This document shows positions 41,856 to 50,763 of a stretch of DNA of 64,000 nucleotides, in pieces. Positions within the stretch are counted from its first letter, which is position 1. Every line of letters begins with the position of its first letter. The stretch is taken from assembly GCA_964631325.1 (NCBI GenBank), contig CAZVWJ010000001.1, positions 1 to 64,000 of the forward strand, given 5' to 3'. The position numbers and the translations under genes are program-made. The notes beneath the pieces were generated by a model, which saw only the letters and a program-made list of their open reading frames with translations, searched no databases and was not told where the DNA came from. The DNA comes from CAZVWJ01 sp964631325 (GTDB lineage: Bacteria > T1Sed10-126).

Positions 41856-41935
41856 TTTATGTATTTTTATACATAAAATGTGCTTTATGTATAAATCTAC
41901 ATAAGCTTGACTTTTTGTATATTAATACATAAACT
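41856..41935 (+). promoter_or_regulatory. Triple operator and promoter of hipBA
   Basis: Three copies of a palindrome of the form TTTATGTA-N6-TACATAAA start at 41856, 41884 and 41912, exactly 28 bases apart. The second ends TACATAAG and the third starts TTTTTGTA, so the central one and last one have single changes. A TTGACT (41907-41912) with TAAACT 17 bases on (41930-41935) is a good promoter covered by the third site. HipB-type antitoxins autoregulate through such arrays, so binding by the downstream XRE protein is a safe inference. Confidence 0.82.
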
Positions 41936-41980
41936 TTGGAAAAGTTTCGATTGAACAATTTACAGAAAGTGTGATCTCTG

Positions 41981-42301
41981 ATGAAAACAATTCGAACTTT
42001 AGAGGGATTTGGGCGCTATCTCCGAAAATTGAGAAAAAATAAGGATTGGACTCAAAAAGAACTTGCGGAGAGAGCAAATTGTGAACAACGAACTATATCT
42101 AAATTAGAGAATGGAAACGGCGTCCATTTCCGCACTGCGCTCGATGTGATACAAACCCTGGGAGGAGATTTGGGAGTAGAGGGTTTGACTTCACGTAAAA
42201 AAGAGAAAAACGGAAATTCACTACCTTCAATAGAAAAAGAAAATCTTGGAGTGGAGAGAAAATGTCGGTCTGTGGAATCTGAGGATGAAACAAAACAGTG
42301 A
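41981..42301 (+). CDS. hipB: HipB-type antitoxin (XRE helix-turn-helix)
   Basis: A 106-residue protein with the Cro/CI fold at about 10-70 (RYLRKLRKNKDWTQKELAER, QRTISKLENGNGVHFRTALD). The C-terminal 35 residues are charged and probably disordered, as in antitoxins that neutralise the kinase. It overlaps hipA by four bases (GTGA). Expected to repress the operon through the three upstream sites and to hold HipA inactive. Confidence 0.85.
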   Translation: MKTIRTLEGFGRYLRKLRKNKDWTQKELAERANCEQRTISKLENGNGVHFRTALDVIQTLGGDLGVEGLTSRKKEKNGNSLPSIEKENLGVERKCRSVESEDETKQ

Positions 42302-43671
42302 GTTTGGATGTGTATCTCAGGGATCAAAAGGTTGGAACTTATAAGCGCAGTGAGGAAGGCGGAGATATTTTTACATATCTCCCTAAAATTGTAGAAGAGG
42401 ATCGTTTCCCACCTATTTCCTTATCCTTACCAAAAAGAGAAGAACCATATCGAGGCACGACGGTAGAACGGGCTTTCCTTCATCTGCTTCCTGATAGTCC
42501 AGAAGACAGGGAAAAATTAGCCGCGGATGAACATTTGGAGGATGCATCTCCGTATTCACTTTTAAGTGAATACGGCCAGGATTGTATCGGGGCACTTCGA
42601 TTTTTACCCGAGGGGGTGGCGCATGAAAAAATAAAAAAATTTGAGCCGCTCCAGGAAGAGGATATTGCCGAAATTATTCAGTCATTGAAATATCATCCAG
42701 TTCCCAGAGTTGGGGATCGAAAAATACGGCTCTCACTCGCTGGAACGCAGGAGAAAACGGCTCTTACATGGGATCTGGAAGAGGAACAATGGTGCTGGCC
42801 GGAAGGTGAAGCTCCATCAACTCATATTTTTAAACCTCCTATGAAAGACGAGAGATTTTTTGATTCTCATATAAATGAATATGCCTCAATGAAATTTTTT
42901 AGTGCTCTGGGGGCTTCCGTTCCCAAAGTTGAACTATTAGAATTCGAAGGACGATATGAAACAGTCACTGCGCTTTGTATTCAAAGATTTGACAGACAGG
43001 AGATTGAGCGAGGAATTATTCGACTCCACCAGGAAGATTTTTGTAGAGCTTTGGGAAGGGCGGATAAATATGAGCGAACAGATCCCGAGGGCAATCCAAA
43101 GGAAAGACTTGCTCATATTTGTTTGGATTTACTCAACATGACGGATGATCGCCATCAGGAACAATTAAAATTTATCCAGGGACTAATCCTTCAATGGATT
43201 TTAGCAGCCACAGATGGCCATGCTAAAAATTATGGGATATTCCTGGAAGAACAGAAAATACGCATGACTCCCTTTTATGATGTTATGTCCGGTGAACCAT
43301 ATAATCGGAATAACCCACTTTCTGATAAAGACGCTTTAACTATTGGATCATCTCAGGGCTGGGCAAGTGGAAAACGTCCGTTCCACCTTGATCAAGATCT
43401 GGCAATGTCATTGGGCGCCCCCCCAAAAACAAAAATCAATGAGGTTAAACCACAAGATTTTATTAATTTGGCTGAAGTTAAAGGTTGCCGTCTGGCCGCG
43501 AGTGATATTTACGAGATAATGGAGAATACTTTTAAAAGAATTCCAGCCGGAATCAAAATTCTCAGAGAAGATACACGTTTGAGGAAGTTTGGTAAACGTA
43601 AGCAAAGAATAATCGATCCAATGATTGAAGGTATTGAAAAAAGAAGATCGGTCTTAAATGATTTTTTATAA
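42298..43671 (+). CDS. hipA: HipA-type serine/threonine kinase toxin
   Basis: 457 residues, GTG start overlapping the hipB stop. HipA motifs: LSLAGTQEKTAL near 145-156 (substrate/P-loop-like ejected loop), ATP lysine in HIFKPP at 176-181, catalytic ATDGHAKN at 304-311 (Asp306) and metal aspartate in PFYDVMSG at 325-332. In E. coli HipA phosphorylates glutamyl-tRNA synthetase and halts growth. The target here is unknown. The gene is noticeably more AT-rich than the jet genes after it. Confidence 0.92.
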   Translation: MSLDVYLRDQKVGTYKRSEEGGDIFTYLPKIVEEDRFPPISLSLPKREEPYRGTTVERAFLHLLPDSPEDREKLAADEHLEDASPYSLLSEYGQDCIGALRFLPEGVAHEKIKKFEPLQEEDIAEIIQSLKYHPVPRVGDRKIRLSLAGTQEKTALTWDLEEEQWCWPEGEAPSTHIFKPPMKDERFFDSHINEYASMKFFSALGASVPKVELLEFEGRYETVTALCIQRFDRQEIERGIIRLHQEDFCRALGRADKYERTDPEGNPKERLAHICLDLLNMTDDRHQEQLKFIQGLILQWILAATDGHAKNYGIFLEEQKIRMTPFYDVMSGEPYNRNNPLSDKDALTIGSSQGWASGKRPFHLDQDLAMSLGAPPKTKINEVKPQDFINLAEVKGCRLAASDIYEIMENTFKRIPAGIKILREDTRLRKFGKRKQRIIDPMIEGIEKRRSVLNDFL

Positions 43672-43713
43672 GAACAAAGGTATTATTTAACAGTTCCTTT
43701 ACGGAGCAGGTCT

Positions 43714-45012
43714 ATGGGGGTGGACAGAGGGAATAATATTTTCAAAAGAAAAAGAGGTGTAAACACATTGTCCGTTCGCACGGATTTATTTTTTGAGCTG
43801 CTCTCCGATCATCACGGAGTTCTCGAGGAAATTCAGCGCGAGAAACAGGCCGGTGAAAACCGGGTGAGGACCCTTATCGAGGAATACCGTGAAGAGTCGG
43901 ACGACCGGTCGGTCGAATATATTTTTCACCGCCTGCGCGAGGCCCGAATTTTACAGCCCCTGACCGAACAGCACGACAGCGTCTTCGAGGTTGCTCCTTC
44001 CGTTCGTGACGTCCTGCGGTTCGTGAACCAGGATTACAGTATTTTAGGCATTGAGAGCATAGAATCATATTTTGAAATTATGGATCGTAATCGGAAGAAC
44101 CTCGGTCAGGCAATTCGCCGGATGGAATCGGGCGAGGCAAAGATGCGGCTGGGAAACATCGACGAGGCCCTGAGAAACGTGCACCGGGAGGTGGTGCAGA
44201 ACCGCCAGTCCATCGAAAGACGGGTGGATGAACTGAATCAGTCCGGGGGGGATGGTCGATCACTCAAAAAACGATTCCAGATCATTGAAACACTGTGGCA
44301 GGAATACGTAAAACCACTCGGAAAACTCGTTGATCCGGAAGAACGCCCCCGAGAGATCCTTTCAAGGGTGGGGAAACTTTTACAGGAGGGGCGGGAAACG
44401 TTCTCCCAAATTTCGGATTTGTCGAGTTCCTTCCGGTATAGTTTCCAGCGTCTCCAGTATTTTCTCGACGTGTTCCAACGTAGTTTCGACGCAGTTCGAA
44501 CTGAAATTCAGCCCCTTCGGAAGAAATATCGGCACAATGATCGGTTCCTCCAGGGGGCCTCCCACTTTCTCGAAGCCGAACGCCGGGAACGGGACCCCGG
44601 AATTGATGCGGATCAGTGGTTCCAGTTTCCATTGTCACGGAGCCAGGGAATTTCAGACGACCGGGAGATTCAAAAACACTTTCGGAAACTGTTCCGGTAT
44701 GAACCGTCCCACTCCGTCCGCTTGAACCCGCCCGGCGAAGAAGAAACAACGACATACGTTTCCCCCTTTGAAATTGCCCGGGAACTCGAGGAGGACCCCG
44801 ATGTGAACGACGTGATGAAGGCAATCATCAACCGGGAACGTTCCCTTTCGCTTAAAGTGATATTACAGGCGTATGGTTACTGCTATCGGAGCTGGGAGGA
44901 ATTCAATCAGAAATCTCAGAAACAAATCTATCAACACGAGGAGACCGAATTACGGCTTTATCCCATCCACCGGCGAAACGCGGAGGTCATCACGGAATCC
45001 AGTGGAGAATGA
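43714..45012 (+). CDS. jetA: Wadjet JetA (kleisin-like, MukF analogue)
   Basis: A 432-residue, highly charged, mostly helical protein placed first in a jetABCD layout. An N-terminal winged-helix-like segment (SVRTDLFFELLSDHHGVLEE, YIFHRLREARILQPL) is followed by long helices, as in kleisins that bridge SMC heads. Identification rests mainly on order and on its partners. ATG at 43714 has GGAG 7 bases upstream; a TTG at 43768 with AAGAGGTG is an equally good start and would remove 18 residues. It overlaps jetB by 11 bases. Confidence 0.78.
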   Translation: MGVDRGNNIFKRKRGVNTLSVRTDLFFELLSDHHGVLEEIQREKQAGENRVRTLIEEYREESDDRSVEYIFHRLREARILQPLTEQHDSVFEVAPSVRDVLRFVNQDYSILGIESIESYFEIMDRNRKNLGQAIRRMESGEAKMRLGNIDEALRNVHREVVQNRQSIERRVDELNQSGGDGRSLKKRFQIIETLWQEYVKPLGKLVDPEERPREILSRVGKLLQEGRETFSQISDLSSSFRYSFQRLQYFLDVFQRSFDAVRTEIQPLRKKYRHNDRFLQGASHFLEAERRERDPGIDADQWFQFPLSRSQGISDDREIQKHFRKLFRYEPSHSVRLNPPGEEETTTYVSPFEIARELEEDPDVNDVMKAIINRERSLSLKVILQAYGYCYRSWEEFNQKSQKQIYQHEETELRLYPIHRRNAEVITESSGE

Positions 45013-45562
45013 AAACTCAATTTTGGGCACCTCACTCCCGAAGTTGGACGACATTTACGAACTCCTTCGTAAGGGACGGCATATTACCCGGCAGGAATCG
45101 GAGGTCTTCCACCATTTGGAACAACACGAACAGGCCTACCGAGAGTTGTTTAGTCAGCTCGGATACGAGTTAACCCGACACGAGAAGGATTTCTTCTACT
45201 TCCAGAAGTCCGAGCACCTCTCGAACTACGGACGGAAGTTTGCTGCGTTTGTATTCGTCATTATCGACTACTACGCCGACCGAGGACGGTTCCCGGAGGA
45301 TCTTTTAACCCAGGAAACGTTCAAGATCGACGAAAAACCTTTCGTCAACCATGAGAAGAGACGTTACCGGGACGTGCTCGAGAAAGCCGGGATAGACTTT
45401 GACGAACCCCGACCTTTCGACCGGCTCCTGAGTGACCTGGAACGGTTTGGATTCGTCGAGCGCGACGGTGTTTACCATTTTCGCTTCAGGAAACCGATCT
45501 ACCGGTTTCTGGATTTGGCTGAGGACATTGCCACCCAAGCCGCGAAGGAGGAAAGCCCGTGA
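45002..45562 (+). CDS. jetB: Wadjet JetB (KITE, MukE analogue)
   Basis: Start placed at GTG 45002 because upstream in-frame codons only re-read jetA; this gives about 186 residues. The protein has the double winged-helix composition of KITE subunits (TRQESEVFHHLEQHEQAYRE, PFDRLLSDLERFGFVERDGV with YHFRFRKP). It binds the kleisin and the SMC heads in related complexes. It overlaps jetC by 4 bases (GTGA). Confidence 0.78.
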   Translation: MENENSILGTSLPKLDDIYELLRKGRHITRQESEVFHHLEQHEQAYRELFSQLGYELTRHEKDFFYFQKSEHLSNYGRKFAAFVFVIIDYYADRGRFPEDLLTQETFKIDEKPFVNHEKRRYRDVLEKAGIDFDEPRPFDRLLSDLERFGFVERDGVYHFRFRKPIYRFLDLAEDIATQAAKEESP

Positions 45563-48366
45563 ATCAACCAATCCGCTTGATATTGATTAACTCCGGGACC
45601 TTTGGCCGGGCGGAAGTGGACCTGAGCCGGGTATCTCACTTCGTGGCCAAGAACAACCTCGGGAAGACCTCGCTTATGACGACCCTACAGTTCCTGTACG
45701 TGAGTAACCACAACAAACACCAGTTCCCCACGTCACTCCGGGAAACACGGAAGCATTACTTCCCCACCAGAAAAAGTTACGTCCTATTCGAATGTCGGAC
45801 TGCCGGAGGCCTGAAGACGGTCCTGTTCCGGGGAAAAGGAGAACTCGAGGATTATGATTTCGAACGAAAACTATATGGGGGTCCCTACCGGGAAGAATTT
45901 TTCCTGTGCGATGGAGAAAATTTAGAAGTCCACGCCCCGGAGGACACGGACCAATTCATTGCCGGGGAAGGACTGGATTACTACGTCCTGGATCCACGCA
46001 AACACCGGGCCGCGCTCCGGGGCACTTCCAATAACCAATCCATCAACCTCGGTCTGGTTCCCACGGCCACCGAAGACGATTACATCCAGTTTTGCGATCT
46101 GTACGTGGGCTTACTCCAGTTGAGTGACCTGCGTCAGGAACGCATCGAAGATCTCTTTATCCAAGTTCACGAACGCGATCTATCCACCAAGACCGTCTCG
46201 CTCTACGATCACTCTGACGAGTGGGAATCAATACTTGAGAAACAGCGCCAGCTTCAAGTATTCCAGACTCAAAAAACCGCTATAGACAATCTACTTATGC
46301 AGTGGAGGGAGTTCCGGAAAAACCTCCGGCACGTGAAGGAACTGGCGCCAAAGCTCCGTGGAGCCTACCGCGACCGGCTTGCTTCCATTCAGAGTCAACA
46401 GGAGGAGATCAAACAGGAAAAGAAGACACTCGACGAGCGGATGGAGGAGTTGAAATCAAAACGAAGACAACTCCGGAAGGAACGCGACGGCGTGCTCGAA
46501 AATAAGGCTCGGGAGGAACAGAAACGTGATGATCTCCAGGATGGGTTCGAGCAGTTCGAGAATTTCGACGTGAACTGGACGCGGCAAGAAGTCCGCAATC
46601 TCAAACGCTCTGTCCAGTCCCTGCAAACGAAGCTGGACAGGTCCCTGGAAAAATCCGAAACCGAATATAAACACGAAATCGGCGAACTCAACGCGAAGTT
46701 GGAAACCATTGAGACGAAAATAGAGGGATGTGAGAACTCATTTTATTCTCTGCTGAAAGACGAGTTCGACCACGAGCAACTGGAGGTGTTGTTCACCCTT
46801 TTAAACCCCACCATTCTCGGGGTGTCCACGGAAGCAAAAGGAGTTGGCCTGGAAAGTTCCGTCGGATTTTATTCGACGCTTGGAGACCTGCTCGAGCGTT
46901 ACGATGAACCGGACTGGCAATTTGATTTCGGCCGGTTTTCCCTGGAGTCACCAGTGCTTGAAGCCCCCAACATTGACGTGCTTGAGAATCCTCGGCTCCT
47001 CCGGGTAAAGCGGGAAAAAATGAAGCAACAATTGAGCCAGCTTCGCGATTTGCTCGAACGACGCCGGGATCAGGATGAAATAGAAGAGGAAATCCACGAG
47101 AAAGAATCCGCGTTGAAATCAAAACAAAAGAAGCTCCACGAGTATGAAAGTTTCATGGAGCAGCAACCGGCGGAGAAACATTCTGAACTCGAGCAGAATA
47201 TTGAGAGTTTAACGACCCGAGCCCAGACTCTTGAACAACAGATTGAAGAACACGATGATAGTATCGAATCTTTGAACGAAAATCTCCAGCAACTTGACCG
47301 CAAGCGCAAGCAACTGGAGACTCGCCGTGATTCCACAAAAAAGGACTACGAGCAATGTATGAACTCCGTCGAGCAGTTGTCGGAGGAAACGAGCCAGCGC
47401 CTCCCCGAGGCCGAAGAGGCGGAAACGGAAAAGACATTCAACGAACTGGTGGAAAGCTGGGAGCAAAGCCTCGAAGAATTTTGGAGCCAGGAATACTCCA
47501 TCAATAAATCCCTGGAGTTTTTAAGAGATAATTTGCCGGATTATCGAATTAAGGGATCAGACCGGAAACAGGCAATACAAGAATTAAAGGAGCGAAACGA
47601 GGCCTTTGAACAACGCAAACAGGACCTGGGTCGAGAGTGGCAGGACGCACTCACATCGCTTTCGAGCGTCAGTGAAAATTTGCTTGAAAGTTTGGAGGTG
47701 CTGGCTCGGAAGGTAAATCAACTGAATCACCGAATGAACCGACAGCAGGTCTCGAACTTGGAATACGTCCGGCTTAACTTCGACCGCCGTACCGAAGACG
47801 TCGAGTCGCTGAAGAGAACTATCCAGGCCGGCCGACAGGAACAGGACCTCTTCGATGTCGACGGTCAACTCAAGCTAACCATTGAACGACTGCAGAATCT
47901 AGCGCGAGCAAAGGAAAAACTTCGTATCAGAGATTTGTTCGGGTTGACGTTTGAAGTAAAAAAATCCGACGGACCCGGGCGACAATACGCGGATCTGAGT
48001 CAAATCCAGAGTCGGGGTACGACGATTACAATCAAGGTTTTGTTCGGTCTCATTCTGCTCAACGGACTGCTTGAGTCCAGTGGCCCCACCGAGGTACGAA
48101 TTCCCTTTCTCATCGACGAAGTTCTCCAGTTGGACGGGGACAATATACTTTCCATCCGGCGCCTAGCAGAGCGGCTTCATTTTGTTCCATTTTTTAACGG
48201 AACAACGGAGATTGACGGCACGGACGTTATATATCTTATGCGCGAATACAACGACGGAAAGGTTTACCTGGAGGAACATCATCGGATCGAACTTAATCGG
48301 AAGAACCCGGTCGTCGACGGCTCCGCCCGTGAATCGGAGGCTGGAACCGTGGATTCGGAGTCATGA
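45559..48366 (+). CDS. jetC: Wadjet JetC (SMC ATPase, MukB analogue)
   Basis: A 935-residue SMC-like ATPase. The N-terminal head has a variant Walker A (VAKNNLGKTSLMTTLQFLY, lysine at residue 36). Two long heptad-rich coiled coils run from about 225 to 390 and 480 to 790, separated by a hinge-like segment near 400-470. The C-terminal head carries the Walker B stretch PFLIDEVLQLD. JetC drives loop extrusion on DNA. It is shorter than type I JetC. It overlaps jetD by 4 bases. Confidence 0.88.
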   Translation: MNQPIRLILINSGTFGRAEVDLSRVSHFVAKNNLGKTSLMTTLQFLYVSNHNKHQFPTSLRETRKHYFPTRKSYVLFECRTAGGLKTVLFRGKGELEDYDFERKLYGGPYREEFFLCDGENLEVHAPEDTDQFIAGEGLDYYVLDPRKHRAALRGTSNNQSINLGLVPTATEDDYIQFCDLYVGLLQLSDLRQERIEDLFIQVHERDLSTKTVSLYDHSDEWESILEKQRQLQVFQTQKTAIDNLLMQWREFRKNLRHVKELAPKLRGAYRDRLASIQSQQEEIKQEKKTLDERMEELKSKRRQLRKERDGVLENKAREEQKRDDLQDGFEQFENFDVNWTRQEVRNLKRSVQSLQTKLDRSLEKSETEYKHEIGELNAKLETIETKIEGCENSFYSLLKDEFDHEQLEVLFTLLNPTILGVSTEAKGVGLESSVGFYSTLGDLLERYDEPDWQFDFGRFSLESPVLEAPNIDVLENPRLLRVKREKMKQQLSQLRDLLERRRDQDEIEEEIHEKESALKSKQKKLHEYESFMEQQPAEKHSELEQNIESLTTRAQTLEQQIEEHDDSIESLNENLQQLDRKRKQLETRRDSTKKDYEQCMNSVEQLSEETSQRLPEAEEAETEKTFNELVESWEQSLEEFWSQEYSINKSLEFLRDNLPDYRIKGSDRKQAIQELKERNEAFEQRKQDLGREWQDALTSLSSVSENLLESLEVLARKVNQLNHRMNRQQVSNLEYVRLNFDRRTEDVESLKRTIQAGRQEQDLFDVDGQLKLTIERLQNLARAKEKLRIRDLFGLTFEVKKSDGPGRQYADLSQIQSRGTTITIKVLFGLILLNGLLESSGPTEVRIPFLIDEVLQLDGDNILSIRRLAERLHFVPFFNGTTEIDGTDVIYLMREYNDGKVYLEEHHRIELNRKNPVVDGSARESEAGTVDSES

Positions 48367-49244
48367 CTTCTTACGTTGATGCCCTTGCCGGGCTTCTGGA
48401 CACGCTCCTAACTAAAGGATCCATTCCGAAAAGCTCCCTGTCAGAAAAACAGCGAACTGCACTCGAACCTCTGTTTACGGGCCAAATTCTGAAAACCGAA
48501 CCGCGCGGACGAGGCCAGAGCGTAACAGTCCAGAGCTCCGAAGGATTAGAGAAGTTCGTGGAACAACGTTATCCTTCCGGTTTAAAAGGCGAGGGTAGTA
48601 ACACAAACTTGTCTCGTAAATCAGCTATTGAGACCCGGCGTGACAGCAAGTTATCCGGAATTGCTCTCGATAAACTTCACGTGTTCAGAGTATTTGTTCG
48701 GGAACGATTAGTGCATACCGCGGGAGACGTGGAACCGCTCCGATCAACCCGGAGGGCGGGCTTGTATTCCATCCGGGGTGAACAACTACATCAGTGGGAA
48801 CTGAACGGAACCCTCGGGACCGTAGAAAACTGGGAACTGTTCAACCACATGGAGACTCTCGATACATTCGAAGATGTAGAAGTTCCTCCCACCTTTCTTT
48901 ATACCGGAGGCAACCTCTCGAATGACGTGTTTGAGTGGTTGGGAAACCGGAAAAATTTGGAGGGAGTAGTTCACTTCGGAGATTACGATCCTGTGGGATT
49001 GCGAGAATACAACCGGTTGAAAGTGAAATTGAATACTCCCGTCCGATTCCATCGTCCCCCAAACCTGCCGCAATTATTCGAAACATATTCCAAAAAGTCG
49101 CTTCTTGCTCGGGAAGGGAGCCGTAAAATATTTGAGCGAGTTCGAGCGACCCTTTCGGACGATCCCGAGGTCTCTAAAATAATCGAACTCATCGAGAAAC
49201 ACAACGCCGGTCTCGAACAGGAAATATTGGCGGAGGGGTATTAA
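48363..49244 (+). CDS. jetD: Wadjet JetD (Toprim nuclease)
   Basis: A 293-residue protein with a C-terminal Toprim domain: the glutamate is in GTVENWELFNH (Glu155) and the DxD pair in HFGDYDPVGLREYNRL (Asp207, Asp209). The N-terminal part is a winged-helix-like region that would dock on the SMC. JetD cuts circular DNA captured by JetABC. It is about 90 residues shorter than type I JetD, which together with the short JetC argues for a non-type-I variant. It is the last of four overlapping genes. Confidence 0.88.
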   Translation: MTSYVDALAGLLDTLLTKGSIPKSSLSEKQRTALEPLFTGQILKTEPRGRGQSVTVQSSEGLEKFVEQRYPSGLKGEGSNTNLSRKSAIETRRDSKLSGIALDKLHVFRVFVRERLVHTAGDVEPLRSTRRAGLYSIRGEQLHQWELNGTLGTVENWELFNHMETLDTFEDVEVPPTFLYTGGNLSNDVFEWLGNRKNLEGVVHFGDYDPVGLREYNRLKVKLNTPVRFHRPPNLPQLFETYSKKSLLAREGSRKIFERVRATLSDDPEVSKIIELIEKHNAGLEQEILAEGY

Positions 49245-49486
49245 TGTGGATGTAAGCCGAAATGCAGCAGGAAGTGGAGAGGAGAGTAAGCGGTTGCGGA
49301 AAAGGTGTATCCTTCAATTGAACCTTGCCGAAATTTTGTTGTTTAATTTAATCGGGACGGGGGTTGAGATTTGAGTTTTATTGGTTTCCGTAATTCGATT
49401 TGGTTCGCAGTTACACTTTAGCTACCAGCCACCCAAAGTGTCAGCCATATTGAACGGTATAAATCTCTAACAGGAGGTACATTATC

Positions 49487-49636
49487 ATGAGTTCCGACAA
49501 AGGTCTTTCTATCGAAGAACTTGAAAGGAAAGCAGAAAAAGCTGATTTCTCTGAAGTAGAAGGAACAGCGGATGATTCCATAGGAGGAGCGATGAGTGTT
49601 GAATCGCTCCGGCTTCCCGATGATATTTGCCAGTGA
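49487..49636 (+). CDS. Small acidic protein or leader peptide of unknown function
   Basis: A 49-codon frame starting 7 bases behind AGGAGGT, the best ribosome binding site in this part of the window. The sequence begins MSSDKGLSIEELERKAEKAD and ends LRLPDDICQ. It is acidic and helical in the first half and resembles nothing I know. The next gene starts inside it, behind an AGGAGG that also belongs to this frame, so it may serve to couple translation. About 240 bases separate it from jetD. Confidence 0.55.
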   Translation: MSSDKGLSIEELERKAEKADFSEVEGTADDSIGGAMSVESLRLPDDICQ

Positions 49637-50141
49637 ACCGGTCGGAAAACTGGCCACGATGGCGTTCAAGGAACAAAGCGGTGCCCTGATGGCTTACATG
49701 AACCATAAAGGAATACGGGGAGGACTCTCGGAAGGACCGATCCGTCGAAACGAACTCCTGCTTATTTTACCGTGGAACAACCGAATTCACACGTTTACGT
49801 CGCCTCCCCCCAACAAGATCCACCGGCAATCGCTTCAGCACTGGATCAATTCGTTCGTGGCCCCTCCTAATCCAATCCGGGGGCGGGGACCCGGATCCAA
49901 TTACCACTCCGGGAAACCGGACGTTGAATCCGTCGTCGACGGCCTTCTCGATCGACCTGAGCCGGACGAACCGGTAGCGGTCGTGGCCATGCCAGAATTT
50001 CTCACCCGGATGACGGAATCACTAACCACCATCGATATTCACGGTGAGCAGATTCAACTCAATCCGTTAACCGGTCGGGAGATGCTCAAACGATACATTG
50101 AGAAACACTCCCCTATTACTTCACCGACTCCCGGTCATTGA
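49596..50141 (+). CDS. Unknown protein, second gene of the post-Wadjet cassette
   Basis: Not recognised. A 181-codon frame with a GTG start 8 bases behind AGGAGG, overlapping the 49-codon gene. It is cytoplasmic with mixed strands and helices. It contains a Gly/Pro/Arg-rich loop (PPNPIRGRGPGSNYHSG near 92-108) and a C-terminal helix NPLTGREMLKRYIEKHSP. No catalytic motif is obvious. Codon use and base composition are like the jet genes rather than the flanking chromosome. It overlaps the following frame by three bases. Confidence 0.6.
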   Translation: MLNRSGFPMIFASEPVGKLATMAFKEQSGALMAYMNHKGIRGGLSEGPIRRNELLLILPWNNRIHTFTSPPPNKIHRQSLQHWINSFVAPPNPIRGRGPGSNYHSGKPDVESVVDGLLDRPEPDEPVAVVAMPEFLTRMTESLTTIDIHGEQIQLNPLTGREMLKRYIEKHSPITSPTPGH

Positions 50142-50470
50142 GGCCTGCTAAAGAGGCCAAAATTCATGTGGATTACGACTACCGGTCGGATCATGGCGCC
50201 TATATACGAATCAAAGCGTTCGCTCTCAAGGACGGAGAACGTATTTCGGGCTGGGGATATCTGCCCGATATGGTCCACGGACACGGAGAAGGAACTGCCA
50301 CGGCGAAATTATCCTACCACGGCTGGGGCGAGGAAGATATTCCCAAGAGAACGGAGCAACTCGAACTCCTTATGAGCAGCTATCGGACCGGGGTTTTTTA
50401 CCGCAAGGCCATCGATTTACCGATTACCTGGGGCGGCGAAAAGAAGAATTATTACTATAACCACCAGTAG
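50138..50470 (+). CDS. Unknown protein, third gene of the post-Wadjet cassette
   Basis: Not recognised. A 110-codon frame with a TTG start that overlaps the previous stop (TTGA), a clear sign of coupling. The middle is rich in His and Gly (LPDMVHGHGEGTATAKLSYH) and aromatic residues, giving a metal-binding or beta-rich look. The C-terminus ends KKNYYYNHQ. No family could be assigned. Confidence 0.55.
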   Translation: MRPAKEAKIHVDYDYRSDHGAYIRIKAFALKDGERISGWGYLPDMVHGHGEGTATAKLSYHGWGEEDIPKRTEQLELLMSSYRTGVFYRKAIDLPITWGGEKKNYYYNHQ

Positions 50471-50763
50471 GAAATCATAAATATCTTCCTTGACCGGTGG
50501 AATTATAAAATTTTTGCTCCCATAAACTGATATGCTCCAATAAAATGTATTTAGTTGTCTTCAATTAAAATGATTTTTAGTCGCATAAATAGCTTTTAGG
50601 GACTTGCCGATCTTTCAGCTCTGTGAACTGATTATATAGCATGGTAATTGTTTAGCCTCCCCTGGAAAATGCGAATCGCACACCCTGTGGAACACATTCA
50701 CAGGGCAGATGGTTCACATTAGCAGAGATTAGAAAAAATTTTGGTTGGCAACTTTTTGCTGGA
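50471..50763. other. AT-rich intergenic region
   Basis: Nearly 300 bases with no credible frame. A 7-bp stem CCCTGTG/CACAGGG (about 50684-50706) is the only clear structure. It probably marks the right border of the defence island, since the next gene has a different composition. Confidence 0.4.

Noticed and set aside
44282..44824. A 180-codon minus-strand frame inside jetA
   Set aside because: Antisense shadow with Pro/Arg/Gly-rich, low-complexity translation, typical of the opposite strand of a G/C-rich gene.
49487..49636. RiPP precursor reading of the 49-codon frame (GG motif and a terminal Cys)
   Set aside because: No modification enzyme, protease or exporter gene is nearby. The Gly-Gly is not followed by a typical core.
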